Shown here one piece after another: positions 1-8,058 of a DNA stretch of 64,000 bases (position 1 is its first letter; each line of letters starts with the position of its first letter). The stretch comes from Roseibacillus persicicus (GTDB taxonomy: Bacteria > Verrucomicrobiota > Verrucomicrobiia > Verrucomicrobiales > Akkermansiaceae), in contig NZ_BMXI01000006.1 in assembly GCF_014651675.1 (NCBI RefSeq), positions 1 to 64,000 on the forward strand, given 5' to 3'. Below the pieces are notes generated by a model. The model saw nothing but the letters and a program-made list of their open reading frames with translations. It did not search any database and had not been told where the DNA came from. Position numbers and translations under genes: made by a program.

Positions 1-255
1 AGAGGCTCCATTCCGGGCCTTCCGCTACGCTCCAGTCCCTCCATTCCACCTCTCCAACTACGGAGCTAAACAAAAACAACCGCCCCCAGACCAGCATCAA
101 CTAAAGACGCAATTTACTGGCAACGATAACGGGACCACTTCAGATTCGGCTACTAGAATCCTGTATCGATTAGCCTTAGAGAATAACAATATTTTTGTTC
201 CCAAACGCTTTTCGATTTCGCAAATTGGCAAAATACTAACCTCACCTTTAATAGA
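1..255. other. Leader region without a recognised gene
   Basis: No coding region was recognised. The first 60 bases are GC-rich and contain tccattcc twice (about 9-16 and 39-46), which may be the edge of an older element. From about 100 onward the DNA is AT-rich, like the gene that follows, and probably carries its promoter. No clear -35/-10 pair could be assigned. Confidence 0.4.
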
Positions 256-1092
256 ATGCGAAGAGTAATCTTATTTTTCACGATGATTAACCCGATGCTC
301 TTCGGGCATGAAAGCACGAATTTTGAGGAAGAGCTTTTGGAGTTTATGTATTCTCATGGAAGTCACACGCATGCAAATGGAGAGGAGCATAGTTATGATC
401 GTGAGATTCTTATCAAAGGGATAGGAGAGGACTTAGAGAAAGTGAAAGAAATAATTTTTAGTGAAAAGAATGATTTTCCGGTTAGCCGGCTATTAAGCTT
501 TTTTGCGAATCCTGATATCGATGAGGCCAAGAGAAACGAGATACAGCGCTTTGTCTTAGCCGAAAAAAAAGCAACTGAATTTAGTTCGACTTTTAGAGAT
601 ATTCTAAGCGATCCGAACAACTTGTCGAACCAAGAAGTTGTCGAAATGCTCAGTATGGATGGTAAGTCTTTTAGTGATTTAGGGCGTAAAGAATGGAGTT
701 TTTGTCATCTAATCAGTAGCGTATCTCAATTTCTCATTGAGAATGATTTGAAGGGGGAAACGGGTTCGGAACTTAAATTGTTTTTAGATGAAATTGACCA
801 GGAAGGGCTTAGCTCAGATGTCTTAAATATTGTTAGCAATGCTAACAACAGAGCTTCAATTTTAGTAGAAAGGAAGGCTATTCACAAATCTTCGCAAGAG
901 AATCCTCGTAAAGAACGAGCAGAAGATTTGAGCTCTAAGCCGACAGAATCTAGAGCTTTTCCAAACAGTGATAATCGTTTAGAAAATAAACCCCACTCCC
1001 TGACATGGCTCTACTGGATCTCAGGTGCTTTGATTTTGGGAGGGGTTGGCGTGTTAGTTTGGAATAGTCGGAAGAACTCATCAGTGCGGTAA
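256..1092 (+). CDS. Orphan secreted protein with C-terminal membrane anchor
   Basis: The 278-residue product has a short hydrophobic N-terminus (about residues 4-16) that could be a signal peptide. A His-rich stretch follows at about residues 34-45 (HGSHTHANGEEH), then a mostly helical, charged middle. One membrane segment near residues 252-268 is followed by a short basic tail. This layout suggests a periplasmic protein anchored by its C-terminus, and the His-rich stretch could bind metal. The gene is much more AT-rich than most of the window and lies beside a decayed IS66 remnant, so it may have been acquired. No family was recognised and no function is proposed. Confidence 0.6.
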   Translation: MRRVILFFTMINPMLFGHESTNFEEELLEFMYSHGSHTHANGEEHSYDREILIKGIGEDLEKVKEIIFSEKNDFPVSRLLSFFANPDIDEAKRNEIQRFVLAEKKATEFSSTFRDILSDPNNLSNQEVVEMLSMDGKSFSDLGRKEWSFCHLISSVSQFLIENDLKGETGSELKLFLDEIDQEGLSSDVLNIVSNANNRASILVERKAIHKSSQENPRKERAEDLSSKPTESRAFPNSDNRLENKPHSLTWLYWISGALILGGVGVLVWNSRKNSSVR

Positions 1093-1145
1093 TGCTATCG
1101 CTGAAAACGCGGTACGCTCAAGTTTGTCCTCGTAAAGCCGTGCCG

Positions 1146-1325
1146 TCACGTTGGCTGCTTCTTGGGTGCGGTGTCCAACGAGTGCTCGAGAAGGTCGTGG
1201 AGTCGGCCAAGCTCCGCCGAGCTAGCCTTCCCCGAACGGAGGATACGAGCGGCGATGTCGCAGTTGCTTTGCGCAACGGCATTGTCGATAAGTAAACGAC
1301 TGAAACGCGGCCTCCTTGACGAACT
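1146..1325 (-). pseudogene. Unassigned reading frame beyond IS66 fragment
   Basis: Directly after the IS66 fragment stop, the same minus frame stays open to a TGA at 1146-1148. It reads as plausible protein (for example ARILRSGKASSAELGRLHDL, then LLEHSLDTAPKKQPT) but has no convincing start. It may be a truncated gene disturbed by the insertion, or an unrelated tail. The family is not recognised. Coding status rests only on amino-acid composition. Confidence 0.25.
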
Positions 1326-1625
1326 TCAGGCTGCGACTTTGTCCGCTTTTCTGGCGGGATGGGTCGTCAGGGCTTTTGGAGTCAGCTGTGACGCGGAGGC
1401 GGGGCCTTGTTCGATGATCGCTTTCATCGTGCTCGACAAGTATTCGCGCAGGTCGAGCCCGTAACGATTGCAGTTTTCAATGATAGTGAAGGCGACGGCG
1501 GCGAGTTCGCCTCCGCGCTCGGATTCTAAAAAGAGCCAGTTCTTTTGGCCGAGTTTTGTGGGTCGAATCGCGTTCTCGATGAGGTTGCGGCGAGAAAAGC
1601 AGATTTCTCTAAGCTGCCATCGCTA
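1326..1625 (-). pseudogene. IS66 family transposase, C-terminal fragment
   Basis: The minus strand encodes the typical C-terminal end of an IS66 transposase. It reads NLIENAIRPTKLGQKNWLF (about 1584 down to 1528), then a segment containing AAVAFTIIENCNRYGLDLRE, and ends at a TGA at 1326-1328. The sequence that normally precedes it (the E-I-D-N catalytic-core end and everything upstream) is missing: the frame opens just after a stop near 1626 and reads unrelated residues before NLIENAIRP. No start codon, tnpB or terminal inverted repeats were found, so this is a dead remnant. The family assignment is firm because of the NAIRP...KNWLF block. Confidence 0.8.
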
Positions 1626-1989
1626 CCCGATACTGAAAAGAAAGGTGAATCTTGTCCTCCTGATACGAGCGGTCCGAGCGTATAAATTCAAAGGTGTTTT
1701 CGCAGTAGTCCTGTAGGTTTCGGCTTTTACCAAAGCGGACGGGGAAGCGTTCGCGGGTTTCGCCGTTGATGCGGACAGCGACCTCGAGGTGCTCTTCCAG
1801 CCAGATTCGCAGGGGAGTGAGGCTGCCGGGGCGGTCCAGATTGCCGAGCAGGGAAAAGAAGCACTGCACGCAGGTCCCGGGATGACCGTCGTTGAGCAAA
1901 AGGTCGCGGAGGTCGAGCAGGAGATCGGCTCCTTCCGAGGTTTGAGGACGGGCTTGGCTGAGCAACTCGTTCACTTCGCTGGATTCCAT
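1609..1989 (-). CDS. Hypothetical protein ending at the IS66 junction
   Basis: The 126-residue product has no signal peptide or membrane segment. It is rich in Leu, Glu and Asp and has a CVQC pair near residues 40-43. Its final residues come from the junction with the IS66 remnant, overlapping it by about 17 bases, so the native C-terminus may have been lost. A Fur-box-like sequence lies about 20 bases upstream of the ATG, and a second small minus-strand gene with a similar box lies upstream. No family was recognised; it could be a truncated regulatory or accessory gene. Confidence 0.45.
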   Translation of the reverse strand: MESSEVNELLSQARPQTSEGADLLLDLRDLLLNDGHPGTCVQCFFSLLGNLDRPGSLTPLRIWLEEHLEVAVRINGETRERFPVRFGKSRNLQDYCENTFEFIRSDRSYQEDKIHLSFQYRVAMAA

Positions 1990-2008
1990 AGCGAGGTGAA
2001 CATGACGC

Positions 2009-2027
2009 TATTGAGACTCATTCGCAA
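2009..2027 (-). promoter_or_regulatory. Fur-box-like motif upstream of the 1989 start
   Basis: The plus-strand sequence attgagactcattcgcaa resembles the 7-1-7 Fur box variant TGAGAATnATTCTCA, with degenerate arms. It sits about 20 bases upstream of the minus-strand ATG at 1989. A better match lies at 2333-2350. The call is by eye only. Confidence 0.3.
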
Positions 2028-2035
2028 CTCTAACT

Positions 2036-2061
2036 GCTAAAAAAGTCTCAAAAAATTGAGG
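2036..2061 (-). terminator. Weak intrinsic terminator
   Basis: On the minus strand CTCAA-tttt-TTGAG is followed by ACTTTTTTAG, a short stem with a T-run. It lies about 30 bases past the stop of the 63-residue gene at 2090-2281. The stem is only 5 bp and AT-rich, so efficiency is doubtful. Confidence 0.4.
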
Positions 2062-2089
2062 CTTAAAGGGAGAAAAGGGGCTAAATCGA

Positions 2090-2281
2090 CTATTTCTCCG
2101 AAAAATCACCACACCAATCGGAGGCGCTGGTGATGGGGAAGCGGGATTCCACGCTGACTTTCTCGTTCACTTCGAAGACGATGTTCTGAGGAGCGTGGCG
2201 GCGGCATTCGCCTTTGTCAGAAGAGGCTTCCCAGTAGGCACAGGCTTGGCAGGTTTTCGCTTTTGTTTCAGTTGTAGTCAT
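2090..2281 (-). CDS. Small four-cysteine protein, putative metal binder
   Basis: The 63-residue product has the order CxxC (CQACAYW, residues 11-17), GECRRHAP and DWCGDF near the end. This fits a widespread family of small bacterial proteins of the form C-x2-C-x(n)-GECRR-aP...FP-(x)-DDWCGEF, which probably coordinate Fe or Zn through the four cysteines. There is no signal peptide or membrane segment, so it is predicted cytoplasmic. A Fur-box-like palindrome lies about 52 bases upstream of the ATG, which would suit an iron-related role. Both the metal and the role are inference; that this is a real gene is well supported by the motif. Confidence 0.75.
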   Translation of the reverse strand: MTTTETKAKTCQACAYWEASSDKGECRRHAPQNIVFEVNEKVSVESRFPITSASDWCGDFSEK

Positions 2282-2332
2282 GATCAGCTAATCATTACTC
2301 GATTTTTTGCAGTGGGGCAAAGAGAAAGGCCA

Positions 2333-2350
2333 TGAGACTAATTCTCAATA
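2333..2350 (-). promoter_or_regulatory. Fur-box-like palindrome
   Basis: The sequence tgagactaattctcaata matches the 15-bp Fur form TGAnAATnATTnTCA closely, with symmetrical GAGA/TCTC arms. It lies 52-69 bases upstream of the ATG of the small cysteine protein. A related box at 2009-2027 precedes the next minus gene. A computed Fur motif score has not been made. Confidence 0.4.
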
Positions 2351-2398
2351 CTGGGACAGGTCCTTGACCTCGCAAAACCTAACAACACAGCCAGGTCG

Positions 2399-3298
2399 CT
2401 AGCCGCCGCGACTAAAGAGAGCCAGCATCTGCCAGCCAAGCGCGAAGATGAGGAGGTGAGCTCCGGCAAGGGCTAGTTGACCGTTGAGGGCGGGAGAGGG
2501 CCCGTTTTCCTTGACCGAACTGACCACGCGGATGGCGGGGAAGGCGAGGATGAGGACGGCGAAGAACATGTCGGTGATTGGGGGCTCACCCAGTTGGACC
2601 TTTCGGGCGATGTAGAAGGAGACGATGGCGACGAGGTATTCGATGCGAATGAGATTGGAGGCCTTTTCAAAGCCCCATCGCACCGCGAGAGTGCGTTTGT
2701 TGGACGCCGTGTCTTCTTCGATATCACGCAGGTTGTTGATGGTGATGAGGACGGCGGAAAGGCAACCGACAGTCAGCCCGAGCCAAGCTGCCTGGGGAAA
2801 AAACAAACCGGTTTGCACAAAAACCGTTCCGGTCACCGCAATGATGCCGAAGAAGAGAACTACGAAGATTTCGCCCAGTCCCAGATAGGCCAGGGGAAAC
2901 GGTCCACCGGTGTAGCCGTAGGCGAGGAAGAGGCTGGGAATTCCAATCGCAAGGAGCACCCAGCCTCGCGCGGCAATGAGGGGCCAGGCGCAGAAGGCTG
3001 CCGCTACTAGAAACATCGTAGCAAGGAGGTAGACCGTCTTGCGCGAAAGCAGTCCGCTGGCAGTGACGCGGGTGGGTCCCAGTCGGGCCTCGGTATCGGC
3101 GCCCTTGGCGTCGTCGATGGCGTCATTGAAGAAGTTGGTGGCAATCTGAATACAAATCGCGCTGCCGACCGTGGCAAGAGCGAGGAGCCAGCTGAAGGAG
3201 CCGGTGGCTTTCCAAGCCAAGACACAGCCGACCCAAACGGGCACTATGGCGGCGGGCAAAGTCTTGGGACGGGCTGCGAGGAGGAGGGACTTGAGCAT
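2399..3298 (-). CDS. menA: 1,4-dihydroxy-2-naphthoate polyprenyltransferase
   Basis: This inner-membrane UbiA-superfamily enzyme prenylates 1,4-dihydroxy-2-naphthoate to demethylmenaquinone. The 299-residue product is of normal MenA length and mostly hydrophobic. It carries the first Asp-rich prenyl-diphosphate/Mg site near residues 55-63 (NFFNDAIDD), followed by KGADTEARLGPTR, and the second site NNLRDIEEDTASNKRTLAVR in the C-terminal half. It begins MLKSLLLAARPKTLPAA, typical of MenA rather than UbiA or COQ2 enzymes. It stands alone rather than in a men operon; menB lies about 1.5 kb further on, on the same strand. Together with the SDH type in this window it implies menaquinone-based respiration. 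Confidence 0.92.
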   Translation of the reverse strand: MLKSLLLAARPKTLPAAIVPVWVGCVLAWKATGSFSWLLALATVGSAICIQIATNFFNDAIDDAKGADTEARLGPTRVTASGLLSRKTVYLLATMFLVAAAFCAWPLIAARGWVLLAIGIPSLFLAYGYTGGPFPLAYLGLGEIFVVLFFGIIAVTGTVFVQTGLFFPQAAWLGLTVGCLSAVLITINNLRDIEEDTASNKRTLAVRWGFEKASNLIRIEYLVAIVSFYIARKVQLGEPPITDMFFAVLILAFPAIRVVSSVKENGPSPALNGQLALAGAHLLIFALGWQMLALFSRGG

Positions 3299-3501
3299 GA
3301 TTTCTGGTCGCGAGAGGGTGGGCTAGGGTCGCTCCTCAGGTCAACCATTGCGGTGTCAAAGCGCAGGGATGTTTTCGCAAAATCGCTGGGGAGGACCGCA
3401 TTTTGGCCGATCGCACCCGGGTCCAGGCCTTGGGGGGAGACTCAGGGGGCGCGCAGGCCGCCGGGCGATCGATCAAACTCGCTTGAGAAGATGCGCCAAT
3501 C

Positions 3502-3530
3502 TTGACATTCGATTCCGCAGCCTCATTTTG
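3502..3530 (+). promoter_or_regulatory. Possible sigma-70-like promoter
   Basis: A perfect TTGACA at 3502-3507 is followed after 16-17 bases by cattttg, a poor -10. The ATG of the cysteine-cluster protein lies about 20 bases downstream, which would give a very short leader. Confidence 0.25.
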
Positions 3531-3551
3531 CGAGCGGCTTCGTGCCTTCAC

Positions 3552-4001
3552 ATGAATAACTCGAACGAGCGGGGGAATCCCGCCTTTCCGTGGCACAATG
3601 ACGACAACAATCCTTGCACCTCGTGCGGAGCTTGTTGCGCTCATTTTCGTGTTTCCTTCTACCAAGGAGAAAGCGCCGAATCCCCTTGGGGAACGGTCCC
3701 TGCCGATTTGACGGAGTCGCTCACGCACCACCGTCTGGTGATGAAAGGGACGAACCAAAAGAGTCCCCGGTGCATCGCGCTCCAGGGCGAGATTGGCCAA
3801 TGTGTGGGCTGTACCATCCATGCGGTGCGGGCCTCAGTCTGCCGCGAATTTCCGCCTTCTTGGGAAGGGGGAGTGCATAATCCCGACTGTGACCGCGCAC
3901 GCGCCGCCCACGGACTGCCCCCTCTACCCAATCCGGAAATCGTTCCATTCCAGCCTGATGACCAACCGACCAAGCCCCATCTCCCCAAGCGGGCGGCGTA
4001 G
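3552..4001 (+). CDS. YkgJ-type cysteine cluster protein
   Basis: The 149-residue protein carries the CxxCxxCC signature (PCTSCGACCAHF, residues 21-32) and further cysteines in CVGCTIH, VCREFPP and NPDCDRAR, the layout of the YkgJ / zinc- or iron-chelating cysteine-cluster family. Eight or more cysteines suggest a bound Fe-S cluster or Zn; the reaction is unknown for the family. The frame is open further upstream, but the Cys motif and normal family length favour the ATG at 3552. No export signal was seen. It faces menA head-to-head, with the next plus-strand gene about 150 bases downstream. Confidence 0.8.
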   Translation: MNNSNERGNPAFPWHNDDNNPCTSCGACCAHFRVSFYQGESAESPWGTVPADLTESLTHHRLVMKGTNQKSPRCIALQGEIGQCVGCTIHAVRASVCREFPPSWEGGVHNPDCDRARAAHGLPPLPNPEIVPFQPDDQPTKPHLPKRAA

Positions 4002-4147
4002 ATCGAGGGTGGCCTGATTGGTTCGGGAAAGGGATAAGGAACTGGCAGTCCGCATGGCTCTCATCGGAGAGTTCAATTGTTCAGGAGTTCTCGATGTTAA
4101 AGAATCTTGAACTATCCTGTCTTTTATGGGAAATTGGGCTTCGAGGG

Positions 4148-4753
4148 ATGCTGAAAAACTATGTGTTAGTGGACTATGAGAATGTCCAACCATTGGCTGA
4201 GTCCTTAGATGAAGTCGCGGACGAACAGTTTTCTGTTTTCGTTTTCGTGGGCAATAGTCAGAACCGGCTTTCTTACGATTTTGTCTCGTCCTTTCAGCGA
4301 TTGAGGGGTGGGGGAGAGTATATCAAAATTTCTGGAAATGGTAAGAATGCCCTGGATTTTCATATCGCTTGCTATCTGGGCGTCCTGGCGATGAAGGATC
4401 CAAAGGCATACTTCCACGTCGTGAGCAAAGATACGGGCTATGATCCTCTGTTAGAACATCTTAGAGAAAAGACTATTCGGGTTAAGCGTGTGGCCGCGAT
4501 TGAAGGGATTCCAGTGGTGAAGTTCCGCAAGGAAATCTCCAAGATGAATCCTAGGCAAAAAGGAGAAAAGTTCTTGGCCCGGCTCCGCAAGGGGAATGCA
4601 TCCCGGCCCGCCTCCGAACAAGCGATGCGCTCAGCGCTCAGGGCTTTTTACCAGCGGCAGTTGTCGGATGAAGAGTTTGAGCAGGTACTGCGGTTCGTGA
4701 AGAACTCCGAGTTCGTGAGCATTGCCGACGGTAAGGTCGCTTACGCTGAATAG
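4148..4753 (+). CDS. PIN-like domain protein
   Basis: The 201-residue protein opens with NYVLVDYENVQP, continues VFVFVGNSQ, then ISGNGKNALDFHIACYLG and HVVSKDTGYDPLLEHL. These spaced acidic residues (D in VDYEN, D in NALDF, D in SKDTGYD) match the PIN/NYN-like nuclease fold, where they bind a divalent metal. A more basic C-terminal region (KFLARLRKGNASRP onward) ends in a small helical domain. The ATG at 4148 is preferred over one at 4094 because gaggg lies just upstream and the domain starts immediately. An RNase role is likely but unproven; the substrate is unknown. It converges on menB. Confidence 0.75.
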   Translation: MLKNYVLVDYENVQPLAESLDEVADEQFSVFVFVGNSQNRLSYDFVSSFQRLRGGGEYIKISGNGKNALDFHIACYLGVLAMKDPKAYFHVVSKDTGYDPLLEHLREKTIRVKRVAAIEGIPVVKFRKEISKMNPRQKGEKFLARLRKGNASRPASEQAMRSALRAFYQRQLSDEEFEQVLRFVKNSEFVSIADGKVAYAE

Positions 4754-4769
4754 CTACGGATGGAAAGAA

Positions 4770-4794
4770 CTGAGCCAGTCCGCGACTGGCTCAG
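4770..4794 (-). terminator. Perfect 11-bp inverted repeat between convergent genes
   Basis: The arms ctgagccagtc and gactggctcag are perfect, with a 3-base loop. Read on the minus strand, after menB, the stem is followed by TTCTTTCC, a reasonable intrinsic terminator. On the plus strand there is no T-run, so it would stop the PIN-like transcript less well. Confidence 0.65.
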
Positions 4795-4807
4795 CAGAGT
4801 GATTGCC

Positions 4808-5626
4808 CTATGGCACTCGAGGGAATTGGCTGAAGTCGGGGGCGCGCTTTTCGATGAAGGCGTTCTTACCCTCTTTGCCTTCTTCGGACATGTAATACAT
4901 CAGGGTGGCGTTGCCGGCCAAGTCGAGCAGACCCATTTGGCCATCGCAGTCGGCATTGAGAGCGGACTTGAGGCAACGGAGGGCGAGGGGGGAGTGGGCA
5001 AGCATCTCGCGGCACCACTTGATGGTTTCGGTTTCCAGCTCGGCGTAGGGGACCACGGTGTTGACGAGGCCCATGTCGAGTGCCTCCTGGGCGTCGTATT
5101 GGCGGCAAAGGAACCAGATTTCGCGGGCCTTCTTCTGTCCCACGATGCGGGCCAAGTAGCTGGAGCCGAGGCCTCCATCAAAGGAGCCGACCTTGGGGCC
5201 GGTTTGGCCGAAGCGGGCATTGTCGGCGGCGATGGTCAGGTCGCAGACGATGTGGAGGACATGTCCGCCCCCGATGGCGTATCCGGCCACCATCGCGACG
5301 ACAGGCTTGGGGAGGGAGCGAATCTTCTTCTGGAGGTCGAGGACGTTGAGGCGGGGAACTCCGTCTTCGCCAATGTATCCCGCATGGCCACGGACTTTCT
5401 GGTCCCCTCCGGAGCAGAAGGCCTTTTCGCCTTCGCCTGTTAGAATGATCACTCCGACCTGGGGATCCTCGTGAGCCTTATCGAAGGCGGCCAACAGCTC
5501 GCGCACGGTCTGGGGGCGAAAGGCATTGCGCACCTCGGGACGGTTGATGGTGATTTTCGCAATCGCGCCCTCGTCGGTGGTCTCGTATTTGATGTCTTCG
5601 AATTCAGCTTTGGTGGTCCAGCTCAT
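4808..5626 (-). CDS. menB: 1,4-dihydroxy-2-naphthoyl-CoA synthase
   Basis: This crotonase-fold enzyme closes the second ring of the naphthoquinone nucleus, converting o-succinylbenzoyl-CoA to 1,4-dihydroxy-2-naphthoyl-CoA in the cytoplasm. The 272-residue length is normal. The oxyanion-hole region [11 protein letters not shown], the loop [18 protein letters not shown] and the MenB-typical [16 protein letters not shown] distinguish it from general enoyl-CoA hydratases. The ATG at 5626 (MSWTTKAEF) is chosen: the frame is open upstream, but that extension is basic and unlike MenB. No other men gene is adjacent; menA lies at 2.4-3.3 kb on the same strand. Confidence 0.93.
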   Translation of the reverse strand: MSWTTKAEFEDIKYETTDEGAIAKITINRPEVRNAFRPQTVRELLAAFDKAHEDPQVGVIILTGEGEKAFCSGGDQKVRGHAGYIGEDGVPRLNVLDLQKKIRSLPKPVVAMVAGYAIGGGHVLHIVCDLTIAADNARFGQTGPKVGSFDGGLGSSYLARIVGQKKAREIWFLCRQYDAQEALDMGLVNTVVPYAELETETIKWCREMLAHSPLALRCLKSALNADCDGQMGLLDLAGNATLMYYMSEEGKEGKNAFIEKRAPDFSQFPRVP

Positions 5627-6044
5627 AGATGGCCAGACCTTAGCGCGTTTTTGGAGGCTGTCGAAGGGGTTTTGAGTACGCGAAGGAGGGCGGGGCGCAA
5701 CCATGTTTACTCCTTGATCGGACTTGCGTGAATCAGGGAGAAAAGCGCAAATGCTCACTCATAGAGTTTATTAAACCAATCTGCTGTTGAGGAAGTCAGA
5801 TTTCTGGACAAAGAATTCACAAAGTATGTTACTGGTCCCTTTTTGGGAATAGATGCTGGTAAGATGAGATGAGGGAGGGCAAAGGTGATGGTTTGGATTT
5901 GTCCGATTTTGTTTTCTTTTTATTACCAGTGTGTTACGTAGATTTTTGTTGCCGTGGAATGCTCGAGGGAACTCTCCAATCAGCTTTGGGACAATCAATT
6001 GGGAGAGAAATGTCCTTTTTCCCGTCCTCAGGGCAGCTTAGTTC
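5627..6044. other. Intergenic region, divergent menB / aminopeptidase
   Basis: The 418 bases hold no supported gene. The DNA is more AT-rich than its surroundings and must contain promoters for both flanking genes. A bulged inverted repeat (ctctccaat at 5972-5980, attgggagag at 5998-6007) lies about 37 bases before the aminopeptidase start and could fold in its leader. No further structure was seen. Confidence 0.4.
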
Positions 6045-7346
6045 TTGAGCGTGCGTTACGACCCAATTGATCCAACTCTCTTTGTCCGCAATCGCGAAAA
6101 ACTTCGCGGGATGCTTAAGCCCAATTCCATGGTTGTTGTTTTAGCAAATGACATCCTGCCAACCAATGCGGATGGCACTTTCTTGCTGCAGCAAAATCGT
6201 GATCTTTTCTACCTCTGCGGAATCGATCAGGAAGAGACCGTGCTGGTCTTTTTCCCTGATGCGAAGATTGAGAAAGACCGTGAGATTCTGTTCGTTCGTG
6301 AGACCAGTGAACACCTGGCTGTTTGGGAGGGCGCGAAGCTCGACAAAGACCAGGCCGCCGAAGTCTCTGGTATCGAGCGAGTGGAGTGGAGCGAATCTTT
6401 TGAGGCCACCTTTAGCTTTCTCGCTCCTCAAGCTGAGCACATTTATCTCACCACCAACGAGCACCTGCGGGCCATGCGGGTGGTGGAAACACGCAATGAC
6501 CGCTTCATCAAGCAGTGTCAGGCCCGTTTTCCCCTACACAAGTATGAGCGCCTCGCTCCACTGCTGGCCGAGCTCCGTATCATCAAGGAACAGGTTGAAA
6601 TTGATATGCTGCAGAAGGCCTGTGATATCACCGAGGCTGGTTTCCGCCGAATCCTGGGCTTCATTAAGCCCGGGGTCGGAGAATGGGAAATCGAGGCCGA
6701 GTATCTGCATGAATTCGTGCGAAGCCGTTCCCGTGGCTTCGCCTACTCGCCCATCATTGGAAGTGGGAAAAATGCCTGCGTATTGCACTATCTGGAGAAC
6801 AATCAGGTCTGTGAAGATGGGGAGATGGTCTTGATGGATGTCGCTGCCGAGTATGGCAATTGGAACGCCGACATGACCCGGACTGTTCCGGTCAATGGCA
6901 AGTTTACCCCCCGTCAGCGCGCTGTCTATGAGTCGGTGTTGAGCGTGCTTCGTCAGGCGGATGAAATTCTTCGGCCGGGAATCACCCCCAAAGACTACCA
7001 GCAACAGGTTCGTCTCTTTATGGAGAAAGAATTGATCTCGCTTGGGCTGATTGATGAGAAAGAGGCCGCCGAGCAGGATCGGGAGAAGCTCCCGCTGGTG
7101 AACAAGTATTTCATGCATGGCACGTCCCATCATTTGGGATTGGATGTCCATGATGTCATGCCCCACAACGAGCCCGTGCGCGAAGGGATGGTCTTCACCA
7201 TTGAGCCGGGAATCTACATTCCGGAAGAAAACCTCGGAGTCCGTCTCGAGAACGATGTGGTGATCGGCAAGGACAGCAACTTTGACCTCATGGGCAATAT
7301 TCCTATCGAGGTCGATGAAATCGAGGCCTTGATGGCGGCCTCTTAG
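6045..7346 (+). CDS. pepP: Xaa-Pro aminopeptidase (aminopeptidase P, M24B)
   Basis: This cytoplasmic dimetal peptidase removes N-terminal residues before proline. The 433-residue product has the N-terminal AMP_N domain (about 1-130) and the C-terminal pita-bread domain. Metal ligands are visible in order: the two Asp of LMDVAAEYGNWNADMTRT, His in HGTSHHLGLDVHD, Glu in FTIEPGIYIP and Glu in VRLENDVVI. The start is probably TTG at 6045 (a GTG two codons later is the alternative); no in-frame ATG precedes the conserved N-terminus, so a non-ATG start is needed. It ends in a clear terminator and converges on the next gene. Confidence 0.9.
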   Translation: MSVRYDPIDPTLFVRNREKLRGMLKPNSMVVVLANDILPTNADGTFLLQQNRDLFYLCGIDQEETVLVFFPDAKIEKDREILFVRETSEHLAVWEGAKLDKDQAAEVSGIERVEWSESFEATFSFLAPQAEHIYLTTNEHLRAMRVVETRNDRFIKQCQARFPLHKYERLAPLLAELRIIKEQVEIDMLQKACDITEAGFRRILGFIKPGVGEWEIEAEYLHEFVRSRSRGFAYSPIIGSGKNACVLHYLENNQVCEDGEMVLMDVAAEYGNWNADMTRTVPVNGKFTPRQRAVYESVLSVLRQADEILRPGITPKDYQQQVRLFMEKELISLGLIDEKEAAEQDREKLPLVNKYFMHGTSHHLGLDVHDVMPHNEPVREGMVFTIEPGIYIPEENLGVRLENDVVIGKDSNFDLMGNIPIEVDEIEALMAAS

Positions 7347-7373
7347 GTCGGCCAGGGGCCAACTTCTTTTTCG

Positions 7374-7412
7374 AAAACCGCTGCTCTCCGAAATGGGGAG
7401 CAGCGGTTTTTT
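7374..7412. terminator. Bidirectional intrinsic terminator
   Basis: The stem aaaaccgctgctctcc / ggggagcagcggtttt with an aaat loop is followed by ttttc on the plus strand and TTTTC on the minus strand. It serves both the aminopeptidase gene and the convergent gene at 7419-7919. Confidence 0.85.
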
Positions 7413-7418
7413 CTTTGA

Positions 7419-7919
7419 TTAGGCGAGCTTTAGACGGTCGTCTTCGGCGAGAATCTTGCTGAGGTTGTCCCAGCCATCTGGAGTCTGCAGATTGAAAACG
7501 TAGAGGTAAACGGTCACGACCTTGGAATCGAACATCTCCAGCAGGCGATTGATGGTCTCGGCCAGCTTGGTGTCATCGAGAGTCTCGGGGAGGTCTCCGA
7601 TGACTTGTCCGTTGCCGTCGTGCTCGATCTCCATACGGTCGCAGAAGGTGCGCAGGAGGTCCTGCTGGCCTTTCATGAACCAGACTTGGAGCAGATGCTC
7701 TCCGACCAAATCCTGTGTCTTCAGCTTCAGGATCTTGTGCATGAAGGCGATTTGATCGGCCACCGACTTTTTCTGCAAGAAGACCAAGCGCAAATTGCGA
7801 GCCTGACCCAGGGAAGAAAGGGTGGTTTTGTAGAGATTCCGTTCCTCCACACGCATCCATTGAAACATGTCCTGGATGACAGCGGGGTCGACTTCTTGGT
7901 AAATTTGGTGAGCTTTCAC
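7419..7919 (-). CDS. Conserved hypothetical protein, cytoplasmic
   Basis: The soluble product is about 166 residues with no signal peptide or membrane segment. It begins VKAHQIYQEVDPAV, has an Arg/Lys-rich middle (LRLVFLQKK) and a segment MEIEHDGNGQVIG followed by LPETLDD. I recall nothing of known function, although the even composition and clear codon bias support a real gene. The GTG at 7919 is chosen because the in-frame sequence upstream (to 7994) is unlike the rest. An ATG at 7994 remains possible and would give 191 residues. It lies head-to-head with the membrane protein at 8059. Confidence 0.65.
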   Translation of the reverse strand: MKAHQIYQEVDPAVIQDMFQWMRVEERNLYKTTLSSLGQARNLRLVFLQKKSVADQIAFMHKILKLKTQDLVGEHLLQVWFMKGQQDLLRTFCDRMEIEHDGNGQVIGDLPETLDDTKLAETINRLLEMFDSKVVTVYLYVFNLQTPDGWDNLSKILAEDDRLKLA

Positions 7920-8058
7920 AGATATTTGCGTGGGAGGGAGAATTGCTTGCGAGTGGTAGGGGATGCAAGCGCGAAAGCGAGAGGTGGCAGACAAGTGTAG
8001 GGAGGGAGCACACGATTTGAGACAGACCTATCGCTCCTGCTTCGTTACGGTGTCTGGA

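Noticed and set aside
5771-5998. 75-codon minus-strand frame between menB and the aminopeptidase
   Set aside because: No ribosome-binding site, family or typical codon use; the region is AT-rich promoter DNA.
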